DNA of 64,000 nt from contig NZ_CAJXYQ010000006.1 of assembly GCF_913063105.1 (NCBI RefSeq), forward strand, positions 62,001 to 126,000. The letters run 5' to 3'. This document shows positions 35,080-43,148 of the stretch, piece by piece; positions within the stretch are counted from its first letter, which is position 1; each line of letters begins with the position of its first letter. A model generated the notes under the pieces. It had not been told where the DNA came from and made no database searches. It saw nothing but the letters and a program-made list of their open reading frames with translations. The translations under genes were made by a program, and so were the position numbers. This DNA is from an uncultured Draconibacterium sp. Its GTDB lineage: Bacteria; Bacteroidota; Bacteroidia; Bacteroidales; Prolixibacteraceae.

Positions 35080-35802
35080 TTATCGTGAAAAAATATTATA
35101 CTTCAAAATACACCACAGCGCTCTCAGGCCATCTCTCCAGCCAATTTTCTTACCATCGGCATAAGTTCTTCCGTAATATGAAATACCTACCTCGTAAATT
35201 CGGATATTGGGTACACGAGCCACTTTTGCAGTTACTTCGGGTTCAAAACCAAAGCGGTTTTCTTTCAAAACCAGCGATTTTATTATTTGTGCATCAAATA
35301 GCTTGTAGCAAGTTTCCATATCGGTAAGGTTCAGATTGGTAAACATATTCGACAAAAAAGTGAGAAACTTATTGCCAATGGAGTGCCAGAAGAATAAAAT
35401 GCGGTGCGGATTGCCACCCATAAAACGCGAGCCGTATACCACATCGGCAAAACCTTCGGCAACTGGCTTAAGTAAATGGTTGTATTCTCTGGGGTCGTAT
35501 TCTAAATCAGCGTCCTGAATAATAATATAATTGCCTCTTGCCTCTTGTATTCCACGGTGCAAAGCAGCGCCTTTGCCTTTGTTTTCAGGCTGGTGCAGTT
35601 GACGTATTTCAACTTCCGTATGCTTTTGAATGTATTGATCAATTATATCGGATGAGTTATCAGTTGAACAGTCATTGATTAAAATAATTTCCTTTTCAAA
35701 ATTATGGTTAAGACTTACATCAATTATTTTATTCAAAATTAAATGAATCGTTTTTTCCTCGTTATAAACCGGAATAATGACCGACAGTAGATTTTGGTTC
35801 AT
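35080..35802 (-). CDS. DPM1-like family 2 glycosyltransferase
   Basis: Cytosolic enzyme that likely makes a polyprenyl-phosphate sugar. The 240-residue protein shows [24 protein letters not shown], the donor motif QDADLEYDP (DAD) and VYGSRFMGG, all typical of the dolichol-phosphate mannose synthase/polyprenyl-phosphate glucosyltransferase group. It has no membrane helices. It leads a two-gene minus-strand operon with the GT39-like gene, a common pairing of donor synthase and transferase. Confidence 0.88.
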   Translation of the reverse strand: MNQNLLSVIIPVYNEEKTIHLILNKIIDVSLNHNFEKEIILINDCSTDNSSDIIDQYIQKHTEVEIRQLHQPENKGKGAALHRGIQEARGNYIIIQDADLEYDPREYNHLLKPVAEGFADVVYGSRFMGGNPHRILFFWHSIGNKFLTFLSNMFTNLNLTDMETCYKLFDAQIIKSLVLKENRFGFEPEVTAKVARVPNIRIYEVGISYYGRTYADGKKIGWRDGLRALWCILKYNIFSR

Positions 35803-35819
35803 TCTTAAAAAATTTCCTT

Positions 35820-35827
35820 CAAATATA
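35820..35827 (-). promoter_or_regulatory. Candidate -7 element for the GT2/GT39 operon
   Basis: The minus strand reads TATATTTG, matching TAnnTTTG, 18 bp upstream of the GT2 ATG. A second match lies at 35863-35870. No convincing -33 element was found. Confidence 0.35.
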
Positions 35828-35896
35828 GGTTAATTTCCTTCGCTTACTTCTTTAGCTCTCAACAAATATATGAACTGAACACAGGAGTACTTAGTA

Positions 35897-35904
35897 TAAT
35901 TTTG
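35897..35904 (+). promoter_or_regulatory. Candidate -7 element for the SLC12-like transporter
   Basis: TAATTTTG matches the TAnnTTTG consensus 62 bp upstream of the ATG. No clear -33 partner is visible. Confidence 0.38.
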
Positions 35905-35966
35905 CGCGAAAATCATTTGAAAATTCCAAATTATATTTCACCTTTAAAATTACAAACAGAACTAAT

Positions 35967-38183
35967 ATGGCAAAATCGCTGGTAAACACTAACGCCAAAT
36001 TTGGCACCCTGCCGGTCTTTTTAACGGCGCTATCAACTATTCTCGGAGCAATTTTATTTTTGCGTTTTGGCTGGGCAGTAGGGCAGGTTGGCTTTATTGG
36101 TGTAATTGGTATAATTGTTTTAGGACATGTGGTTACCATACCCACCGCTTTTGCTGTTGCCGAGATTGCTACCAACCAAAGGGTACAAGGCGGTGGAGCC
36201 TATTACATCATTAGCCGGTCGTTTGGGTTGAATATTGGCGGGGCAATTGGTATTGCGCTTTACCTCTCGCAAGCCATAAGTGTAGCCTTTTATGTAATTG
36301 CCTTTGGAGAAGCCTTTGAACCGCTTATTAGATGGATTGGTGAGAGTTACAATTTTTACATCCCCGACCGTCGTTGGATTTCCATACCTACCATGGTGCT
36401 GCTATCGGTGCTTATATTAACAAAAGGGGCAAATGTTGGAATGAAAGCCCTTTATGTGGTGGTGGCTATTCTTCTCACTTCAATAGCCATGTTTTTTATG
36501 GGCGAATCATCTATTAAACCCGACAAAGTTGACTTTCATGTAACCATAAGCAATCATCTGCCATTCTTCTACGTTTTTACCATAATTTTTCCGGCATTTA
36601 CAGGTTTGGCTGCCGGTCTGGGGCTTTCGGGCGACTTAAAAGACCCAAAAAAATCAATTCCTCGCGGCACCCTGTGGGCTACGGTGGTGGGTATGCTCGT
36701 TTACATTGCTGTGGCCTATAAATTCACAATTTCGGCATCGCCCGAGGACCTGGTTTCCGACCAGCTGATAATGAGCAAAATAGCCATTTGGGGTCCCATT
36801 ATTCCGGTTGGCCTTGCAGCTGCATCGCTTAGCTCGGCACTGGGATCGATAATGGTAGCACCACGCACCCTGCAGGCCATAGGCTTCGACGATATTTTCC
36901 CCCAGGGGAGCCTTAACCGCTGGTTTGCCAAAGGCCGAAAAAAAGATAATGAACCCATTAACGGGTCGCTGATTACCATCATTATTGCATTTGTTTTTGT
37001 GGTTATTGGCGATGTTGATTTTGTAGCTCAAATAATCTCGATGTTTTTTATGGTTACCTACAGTGCCATCTGCCTTATTTCATTTCTTGAACATTTTGCT
37101 GCCGATCCGGCTTACCGGCCAACCTTCCGTTCCAGCTGGCATTTGTCGTTGCTGGGCACACTGGCATCGTTCTGGTTAATGTTTAAAATGAATGCCACCT
37201 ATGCTGCTGTTTCGGTGGTAATTATGGCCATTATTTACTACGTTATCATGTTAAACAACGAAGAAAACCAGGGACTAAACAAATTATTCAGGGGTGTTAT
37301 TTTCCAGCTAAGCCGGCAATTACAAATTATGCTTCAACGGGCCGATAACGAAAAAGACAAGGGCTGGCGACCATTTGGTGTATGCATTTCGCACGACACT
37401 TTTAAGCGGCGCTCAGCTTTTGATATCATGCGTTGGATTTCGTACAAATATGGTTTTGGCACCTACATTCATTTTATAAAAGGCTTACTGAATGAGAAAA
37501 ATACCAGCGAATCAAAAAAAATTCTCGACCGATTGATTCAGTTGTCTGCAGGAAGCAAAAACAGGGTTTACCTCGACACAATTATTTCGCCGTCGTACAC
37601 CTCGGCAATTGCCCAGGTAGTGCAGCTTTCAGGAATATCTGGCAAAGGCAACAATCTTATTCTTTTTGAGTTCTCGAGAACCGATCCCGGAAATTTAAAG
37701 GAAATTACAGCCAATTACGAAATTGTTGAATCGGCCGGATTTGATATTTGCATCTTAAATACCTCGTACAAAAGTTTTGGTTATAAGAATGAAATTCATA
37801 TTTGGATTAGCCCCGAAGATTACGTTAATGCCAACCTGATGATTTTGCTGGGTTACATTATTTTAGGCCATCCGGAATGGAAAAAGGGAAAAATTAAAAT
37901 TTTTGCACTTTACCCCAAAGAGGCTATTGAAGAAAAACGCAAACAATTAATGGAACTGATAAAAGCCGGCCGCCTGCCCATTAGCCCGTCTAATATTTCG
38001 ATGGTACCATTTAATACCGGCGATCGCAAAAATGTAATCATGAAATATTCGGGCGATGCCGACCTTACAATAATTGGCTTTACAACTGATGCATTAAAAA
38101 ATATTAAAGAATTTAGCGAAGGCTACAACGACCTGGGCAACATCCTGTTTGTGAGTTCTAACCGGGCAAAAGCAATAAACTAG
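35967..38183 (+). CDS. APC-superfamily transporter resembling SLC12 cation-chloride cotransporters
   Basis: 738-residue membrane protein. The first 430 residues hold twelve helices of the APC fold, with the helix I break FGTLPVFLTALSTILGAILFLRFGWAVG and the conserved GGGAYYIISRSFG. The remaining 300 residues form a cytosolic alpha/beta domain, as in the SLC12 family (Na-K-Cl type), where it has regulatory roles. Bacterial members are often annotated simply as amino acid permeases. The substrate cannot be fixed from sequence; an inorganic ion or amino acid is possible. It stands alone between two promoter elements. Confidence 0.82.
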   Translation: MAKSLVNTNAKFGTLPVFLTALSTILGAILFLRFGWAVGQVGFIGVIGIIVLGHVVTIPTAFAVAEIATNQRVQGGGAYYIISRSFGLNIGGAIGIALYLSQAISVAFYVIAFGEAFEPLIRWIGESYNFYIPDRRWISIPTMVLLSVLILTKGANVGMKALYVVVAILLTSIAMFFMGESSIKPDKVDFHVTISNHLPFFYVFTIIFPAFTGLAAGLGLSGDLKDPKKSIPRGTLWATVVGMLVYIAVAYKFTISASPEDLVSDQLIMSKIAIWGPIIPVGLAAASLSSALGSIMVAPRTLQAIGFDDIFPQGSLNRWFAKGRKKDNEPINGSLITIIIAFVFVVIGDVDFVAQIISMFFMVTYSAICLISFLEHFAADPAYRPTFRSSWHLSLLGTLASFWLMFKMNATYAAVSVVIMAIIYYVIMLNNEENQGLNKLFRGVIFQLSRQLQIMLQRADNEKDKGWRPFGVCISHDTFKRRSAFDIMRWISYKYGFGTYIHFIKGLLNEKNTSESKKILDRLIQLSAGSKNRVYLDTIISPSYTSAIAQVVQLSGISGKGNNLILFEFSRTDPGNLKEITANYEIVESAGFDICILNTSYKSFGYKNEIHIWISPEDYVNANLMILLGYIILGHPEWKKGKIKIFALYPKEAIEEKRKQLMELIKAGRLPISPSNISMVPFNTGDRKNVIMKYSGDADLTIIGFTTDALKNIKEFSEGYNDLGNILFVSSNRAKAIN

Positions 38184-38218
38184 CTGTTGCTTTCGTTTCT
38201 TCAACTGGCATTTTTAGC

Positions 38219-38226
38219 TAATTTTG
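38219..38226 (+). promoter_or_regulatory. Candidate -7 element deciding the coaD start
   Basis: TAATTTTG matches TAnnTTTG and ends 21 bp before the ATG at 38248. It overlaps the in-frame TTG at 38224, so that upstream start would lie inside the promoter, supporting the ATG. Confidence 0.48.
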
Positions 38227-38247
38227 AACCACATAAAAAGCTTCAAC

Positions 38248-38724
38248 ATGGAAAGAATAGCCATATTCCCCGGATCGTTTGATCCTTTTACCATCGGACA
38301 CGAGTCAATTGTTCGGCGTGCCATTTCAATGTTCGATAAAATTTATATCATGATTGGTTTTAATGCCAATAAGAAATCATTCTTCCCCATTGAGAAAAGG
38401 CTGAAATGGATAAACCAGGTGTTTAAAAACGAAGCAAAGGTTGAAGTTAGAATGCACGAAGGACTAACCGTTGATTTTTGTAAAGAAGTGGGTGCCAAAT
38501 ACATCTTACGCGGTATTCGTACCTCTTCAGATTTTGAATACGAACGAGCCATTGCCCAGGTAAACAAAAAAATGCACCCTGAAATTGAGTCGGTATTTCT
38601 ACTTACCCTTCCGGAGCATACTCCAATAAATGCCACCATCATCCGCGATATTGTTTCGCATGGGGGCGATGCAAGTATGTTTTTACCCGAAGGATTAGAC
38701 ATGAGCGAATTTAAAGTTGATTAG
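38248..38724 (+). CDS. coaD: Phosphopantetheine adenylyltransferase
   Basis: Catalyses the penultimate step of coenzyme A synthesis, joining ATP and 4'-phosphopantetheine. The 158-residue protein contains the nucleotidyltransferase motif GSFDPFTIGHESI, the substrate-binding RGIRTSSDFEYE and the C-terminal INATIIRDIVSHGG. Length is normal for CoaD. The frame is open eight codons upstream to a TTG, but the ATG at 38248 gives the family N-terminus (MERIAIFPGSFDP) and lies behind a likely promoter. The next gene begins 3 bp downstream. Confidence 0.96.
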   Translation: MERIAIFPGSFDPFTIGHESIVRRAISMFDKIYIMIGFNANKKSFFPIEKRLKWINQVFKNEAKVEVRMHEGLTVDFCKEVGAKYILRGIRTSSDFEYERAIAQVNKKMHPEIESVFLLTLPEHTPINATIIRDIVSHGGDASMFLPEGLDMSEFKVD

Positions 38725-38727
38725 CCC

Positions 38728-40146
38728 ATGAGCAGTATTCGTTTTTTTGTTGTTTTTTTTCTCGTTGTATCTTTTTTCAATTCTGCAGAAAGTGCTGAAA
38801 TCAGGTGTTCGAACCCGGCATATGCCAACCAAACACTCCAGTTTTATGCCTATGCTGATCCGGTGTCGAATGAGACTCAAAATTTATTTACCCTGAAAAT
38901 TGATAAAAACGGGAATGGATCTGTAAACATTCAACTATCGCAGCCGGTTTTTGCATTCTGCGAGTTTGGAATATACCGGGGCATGTTGTTGCTGCAACCC
39001 GAAACAAAAATAGGATTAAAACTCCCGCCCTTAAAAAAGAAATCCTTCTCCGACGAAAAGAATCCTTATTTCACGCCCGTCTCTTTTTGGTTTTACTCAA
39101 CAGACGGGGCTCAGCTAAACGATAAAATAAGCAAGTTTGAACAAAAGTTAAACGAACTTACCGACAAAGATTTTAAGCGCTTGTACTTTCAGCAATCAAA
39201 AACAGCTTTCGCGGCACTTTCAACCCAACTGGATACTATCTTCCCGGAAACTACGCCCGCATGTTTTAAGCTGCACAAGTTACTTCGTTTAAAACTAATT
39301 GAGGCAGATATTTTTCGTTTGCGCCCCGAACAGTACAGCTCTGTTTTTCAAGATATTGAACCAGCGCTGTGGCAACAACAGGCATTTAACACCCTGTTTA
39401 ACAAAACTTTCGACGAGCAACTAAGTTTTTCGGCCAAAGCCATTGGTGGAACAAAAATTTCGGAAGCTGTGGCAACTGAAAACATAAAGGCGCTGATTGA
39501 ATTTATAAGCACCAAATATAAGCTTACCGGACAAGTGGCCGATTTGGTTTTACTAAAACTATTACACGATGGATTTTATTCCAATGATTTCTCGAAGAAA
39601 GCCATCAAAAATATGATTACCAGCAATTACTTTGCACAAAACAAAACACCAAAAATAAAGGAAACAGCAAAAAACATAAGTATCAAAATTACCTTTCTGG
39701 AAAAAGGAAGCGAGGCTCCGGCGATTTGTTTAGCTAATTTGCAAGGAGAAAAACATTGCACCAATGCCGGCAACAAAAAATTCAAATACATTGTTTTTGC
39801 TGATGCTGAAACGATAGTTTGCCAGGAGCATTTAAAATACTTAAGCCGGATTAACGAACTATTTGGCCGGCATCTCGATATTTTTATTGTTCTACGGAAT
39901 ACTCCCAAATCGGGCATCGATAGTTTTTTTAGCACCCATGAGATCCCCGGAGAAAAATTACTTGACACCAACGCAAAAGCAATTGCCGATTATAAAATCC
40001 GGTCGTTCCCTCAATGTTTTTTGTTCGATGAAAATCATCGGGTAGTTTTTAACGATGCGAAAGCTCCGCTAAATGGTTTTGAGCAGCAATTTGGCTCGTG
40101 GCTTCAAAAAGAGTTGTTTATGCGACAACGAAATCAAGCCCGGTAA
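38728..40146 (+). CDS. Exported protein with degenerate thioredoxin-like C-terminal domain
   Basis: 472-residue protein with a signal peptide (cleavage near AESA). The N-terminal 120 residues form a beta-rich domain, the middle is alpha-helical, and residues about 325-465 look like a TlpA/thioredoxin fold (APAICLANLQG, KYIVFADAET, IRSFPQCFLFDENHRVVF). The usual CxxC is missing: the position after the first strand reads ADAETIVCQEH with a single Cys. A redox-inactive or ligand-binding role is more likely than disulfide reduction. It starts 3 bp after coaD and overlaps the convergent NUDIX gene by 13 bp. I do not recognise a named family. Confidence 0.7.
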   Translation: MSSIRFFVVFFLVVSFFNSAESAEIRCSNPAYANQTLQFYAYADPVSNETQNLFTLKIDKNGNGSVNIQLSQPVFAFCEFGIYRGMLLLQPETKIGLKLPPLKKKSFSDEKNPYFTPVSFWFYSTDGAQLNDKISKFEQKLNELTDKDFKRLYFQQSKTAFAALSTQLDTIFPETTPACFKLHKLLRLKLIEADIFRLRPEQYSSVFQDIEPALWQQQAFNTLFNKTFDEQLSFSAKAIGGTKISEAVATENIKALIEFISTKYKLTGQVADLVLLKLLHDGFYSNDFSKKAIKNMITSNYFAQNKTPKIKETAKNISIKITFLEKGSEAPAICLANLQGEKHCTNAGNKKFKYIVFADAETIVCQEHLKYLSRINELFGRHLDIFIVLRNTPKSGIDSFFSTHEIPGEKLLDTNAKAIADYKIRSFPQCFLFDENHRVVFNDAKAPLNGFEQQFGSWLQKELFMRQRNQAR

Positions 40147-40760
40147 ATACGTATTAAAGCTTTTAAGTTTTCGTAAGTATTTTCCAAAACCAAATCGAGC
40201 TGTGCAGGCCGAAACCAGCGCAGTTTTGTAATGTTCTCATCCAATTGCGGTATTCCGTCATCTTGCCCCCGGTAGTCCATTTCGTACCAGAAAGTTTCTT
40301 TAAAAACCCACCTCCCCCGTGTGTCTTTATAAGGCGACTGGTAAATGTGGTAGGTTGATGGCAATTGTTTTATTATCGAATGCCCTGAAATACCACACTC
40401 TTCTTCCACTTCGCGCAAGGAAGCAGTTTCGCAGCTTTCGCCTTTATCAATTTTACCTTTCGGAAGGTCCCATTTGCCGTTTCTGAAAATAAATAACAGC
40501 TCCTCTCCCCGCCGCACTACACCACCGGCTGCATTAATTTGTAAAAACGACGACCGGAAATCCTGAAACAATTCCTGTGCTTTTAAATGTTCTACAACAG
40601 TTTCTTCCTCCTCCCCTTTTTCAAACTGTTGCAACCAGTCGGAAATGCTGTTCTCATGGCATTTTGCAATTAATCTGCTGCTTGGTTTACTCAATGTTAT
40701 ATTCGCGCCCGGCACAAATATTATCCTCTTTTCATTAAAAAAAACTTTATACTTTTGCAT
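40134..40760 (-). CDS. NUDIX hydrolase
   Basis: Hydrolyses a nucleoside diphosphate linked to another group; substrate unknown. The 208-residue protein has an N-terminal domain of about 65 residues and a C-terminal NUDIX domain with the box GKIDKGESCETASLREVEEECGI (written in parts: GKIDKGES, REVEEECG), matching GX5EX7REUXEEXGU. The frame opens at 40778, but the ATG at 40760 is preferred because it avoids overlap with the pyrE leader. The gene diverges from pyrE with only 22 bp between the start codons. Confidence 0.88.
   Translation of the reverse strand: MQKYKVFFNEKRIIFVPGANITLSKPSSRLIAKCHENSISDWLQQFEKGEEEETVVEHLKAQELFQDFRSSFLQINAAGGVVRRGEELLFIFRNGKWDLPKGKIDKGESCETASLREVEEECGISGHSIIKQLPSTYHIYQSPYKDTRGRWVFKETFWYEMDYRGQDDGIPQLDENITKLRWFRPAQLDLVLENTYENLKALIRIYRA
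40750..40757 (+). promoter_or_regulatory. Candidate -7 element for pyrE
   Basis: TACTTTTG matches TAnnTTTG and lies 25 bp upstream of the pyrE ATG, inside the first codons of the divergent NUDIX gene. It rules out the longer in-frame pyrE start at 40645. Confidence 0.5.
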
Positions 40761-40782
40761 CGAATTAAAATTGCACATTATT

Positions 40783-41415
40783 ATGGAATCTACTCAAATT
40801 GAAATAACTAAAAGATTATTAGAAATAAACACCATAAAGATACAACCAGATAATCCATTTACATGGGCTTCTGGCTGGAAATCTCCAATTTATTGCGACA
40901 ACCGGAAAACACTTTCATATCCTGATACACGCTCCTACATTCGCGATGCGTTTGTAAAACTTATTCAGGCAAAATACCCCGAAGCAGAAGTAATTGCCGG
41001 TGTTGCGACTGGTGCCATTGCTATTGGTGCTCTTGTTGCCGATAAACTGGGGCTACCGTTTATTTATGTTCGCTCGAAACCAAAAGGACATGGTTTGGAA
41101 AACCTGATTGAAGGAGACCTGAAACCATTTCAAAAAGTTGTTGTAGTTGAAGACCTTGTTTCTACAGGAATTAGCAGCCTTAAAGCTGCCGAAGCCGTTA
41201 ACAACTTTGGAGGAGAGGTTGTTGGTATGGTTTCTATTTTTACTTATAACTTCCCGCTGGCAAACGAGAATTTCAAAAAAGCAGGTATTGAGCTTACCTC
41301 TTTAAGCCGGTACCAGATTTTAATCGACCTTTCACTTGAGAAAGGCGACATCTCAAAAGACCAGGTGGAATCGTTAATGGAATGGCGTGAAGATCCTGCA
41401 AACTGGGGAAAATAA
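40783..41415 (+). CDS. pyrE: Orotate phosphoribosyltransferase
   Basis: Forms OMP from orotate and PRPP in pyrimidine synthesis. The 210-residue protein shows FTWASGWKSPIYCDNR at the N-terminus, the invariant RSKPKGHG loop and the PRPP-binding motif VVVVEDLVSTGISS. The reading frame is open 138 bp upstream, but the ATG at 40783 gives a normal-length PyrE beginning MESTQIEI, behind a good -7 element. A strong terminator follows at 41444-41470. Confidence 0.96.
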   Translation: MESTQIEITKRLLEINTIKIQPDNPFTWASGWKSPIYCDNRKTLSYPDTRSYIRDAFVKLIQAKYPEAEVIAGVATGAIAIGALVADKLGLPFIYVRSKPKGHGLENLIEGDLKPFQKVVVVEDLVSTGISSLKAAEAVNNFGGEVVGMVSIFTYNFPLANENFKKAGIELTSLSRYQILIDLSLEKGDISKDQVESLMEWREDPANWGK

Positions 41416-41443
41416 ATCGATTTTGAATTAGCAACTAAATATG

Positions 41444-41470
41444 ATCCCGCCTTTGCGCGGGATTTTTTTT
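41444..41470 (+). terminator. Intrinsic terminator after pyrE
   Basis: ATCCCGC (41444-41450) pairs with GCGGGAT (41457-41463) around a 6-nt loop, followed by a run of T to 41470. A textbook intrinsic terminator. Confidence 0.85.
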
Positions 41471-41480
41471 CATTAGCAAT

Positions 41481-41930
41481 ATGGCACTTAATAAATACGT
41501 TAGCGAAGTAAAAGTTATTGATCATAACCAACAGATCGTTTTTAACTATTTGTCGAATTTCGAAAACCTGTCGACGTATCTGAACTCGGGCCTGATTGAA
41601 AAGATTACCGAGAAAGTTCCGCAAATTAAAATTACTGATTTCGAATCGGATAAAGATTCTTGTAAATTCAACATTACCGGGCTTGGTCTTGCCGAAATTA
41701 AAATTGTAAACCGCGAACCTTTTAAAACCATAAAAGTAGAGAGTTCGGGAGGCTTACCTTTGAGTTTTACTTTTTGGATACAGTTGTTGCCAGAGAGCGA
41801 GTACAAAACTAAAATGCGCCTGACACTGCATGCCGAAATGAGTATGATGATTAAAATGATGGCCGGCAGTAAACTCGAAGAAGGCATTAACCAATTGGCC
41901 GACACGCTTTCGAAACTGCCTTACCGATAA
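41481..41930 (+). CDS. SRPBCC-fold (START-like) protein
   Basis: 149-residue soluble protein with the pattern of the SRPBCC/polyketide-cyclase fold: an N-terminal strand (YVSEVKVID), two short helices (QQIVFNYLSNFENLSTYLN), a curved sheet and a long C-terminal helix (KLEEGINQLADTLSKLPY). Such proteins bind hydrophobic ligands or act in membrane-linked pathways; the specific role is unknown. It lies between the pyrE terminator and the convergent birA gene. Confidence 0.72.
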   Translation: MALNKYVSEVKVIDHNQQIVFNYLSNFENLSTYLNSGLIEKITEKVPQIKITDFESDKDSCKFNITGLGLAEIKIVNREPFKTIKVESSGGLPLSFTFWIQLLPESEYKTKMRLTLHAEMSMMIKMMAGSKLEEGINQLADTLSKLPYR

Positions 41931-41952
41931 AATTAGCTAGTTCAAAAAAAAA

Positions 41953-42693
41953 TTAAAGAACAAACTCTACCTCTTTAAACATAAATTCGCTAAGTGTTCC
42001 ATCGCGCTTTTCGAGCCGAAGTTGACCAAAACTGCCAATACCGGTAATTTTTGCTTCAAACTCAGTAGCTCCTTTTTTATAACGGTGCCAACCGCTATTT
42101 CTGAATAAATTTTTACAATACGCCTCATCAATTTCATCAAACAAGCCACGGTTTAAAATATGCAGGTACTCATCCATCTGCAATAAAAACTCCTTCAAAA
42201 TTGCCGTAATATCCTGTTCTTCATTCAGCAATTGTTTCAGAGAAACCGGATTGGGAGCATCCGACAAAAATTTTTCCTGGTTAACATTTAATCCCACTCC
42301 AACAACCGACGATTCCAGGTTATTTCCCTTCACCCAGTTTTCGATAAGCATGCCTGCAATTTTTTGCTCTCCAACATAAATATCGTTTGGCCATTTAATT
42401 TTTACCCCTTTAAGATATTGGCTAAGAACCTTAACCATAGCCAAACTAACAATTTTTGAAATATAAAACTGTTGGGCGGCTATTAAAAAATCAGGTTTCA
42501 GAATTAAACTAAAAAGCAAATTTTTACCCCTTTCGCTTTCCCACGAATTGCCAACCTGTCCGCGCCCACTATGCTGATAATGTGCCAAAACGACAGTACC
42601 TTGAGTTGCCTTTTGGGCAAGCAGTTGCTTGGCATAGTTGTTGGTACTGTCAAGCTCACTTAAAACAATAATATTTTTGTCAGTTAAAAACAT
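41953..42693 (-). CDS. birA: Biotin--[acetyl-CoA-carboxylase] ligase
   Basis: Activates biotin with ATP and attaches it to the carrier protein of biotin-dependent carboxylases. The 246-residue protein contains the biotinyl-AMP loop GRGQVGNSW, the KWPNDIYVGEQKIAGML motif and a small C-terminal SH3-like domain. No N-terminal winged-helix domain is present, so it is the monofunctional form without repressor activity. A TACTTTTG element on the minus strand at 42701-42708 lies 7 bp before the start and may be its promoter. Confidence 0.93.
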   Translation of the reverse strand: MFLTDKNIIVLSELDSTNNYAKQLLAQKATQGTVVLAHYQHSGRGQVGNSWESERGKNLLFSLILKPDFLIAAQQFYISKIVSLAMVKVLSQYLKGVKIKWPNDIYVGEQKIAGMLIENWVKGNNLESSVVGVGLNVNQEKFLSDAPNPVSLKQLLNEEQDITAILKEFLLQMDEYLHILNRGLFDEIDEAYCKNLFRNSGWHRYKKGATEFEAKITGIGSFGQLRLEKRDGTLSEFMFKEVEFVL

Positions 42694-42746
42694 ATAAATT
42701 CAAAAGTAAACCATTCGCTTAAAAAATGGTTAATTGACAAAAAGAT

Positions 42747-42754
42747 TATCTTTG
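42747..42754 (+). promoter_or_regulatory. Candidate -7 element for rsfS-ftsH
   Basis: TATCTTTG matches TAnnTTTG 19 bp upstream of the rsfS ATG at 42774. No -33 element at standard spacing was recognised. Confidence 0.42.
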
Positions 42755-42773
42755 TGAGGTACAATAATTTTAT

Positions 42774-43142
42774 ATGAAGAAAACGGAACAGTCAAAAGTT
42801 TTAATAGAAGCAATTCTTGAAGGAATACATCGAATAAAAGGAAAAGACATTATACACGTTGATTTGGAAAGCATCGATCATACCGAATGCGGACATTTTA
42901 TAATTTGCCACGGAACCTCTTCAACACATGTTGATTCAATTGCACAAACGGTAGAAGCAACAGTTAAAGAAATAATTGGCGAAGATGTTTGGCATCGCGA
43001 CGGCTACCGAAATGCAATTTGGATTTTGCTGGATTACGGCGATGTGATGTTACACGTTTTTCAGGAAGAAGCACGCCGGTTTTACAACCTGGAAGGACTT
43101 TGGGCAGATGCAAAAATTACAAAAATTGAAGACGAACAGTAA
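42774..43142 (+). CDS. rsfS: Ribosome silencing factor
   Basis: Binds ribosomal protein uL14 and blocks subunit joining during starvation. The 122-residue protein shows the family core HTECGHFIICHGTSSTHVDSI, DVWHRDGYRNAIWILLDYGDVMLHVF and EARRFYNLEGLW. It is the first gene of a run with ftsH 6 bp downstream, an arrangement common in Bacteroidota. Confidence 0.94.
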   Translation: MKKTEQSKVLIEAILEGIHRIKGKDIIHVDLESIDHTECGHFIICHGTSSTHVDSIAQTVEATVKEIIGEDVWHRDGYRNAIWILLDYGDVMLHVFQEEARRFYNLEGLWADAKITKIEDEQ

Positions 43143-43148
43143 AAGACC

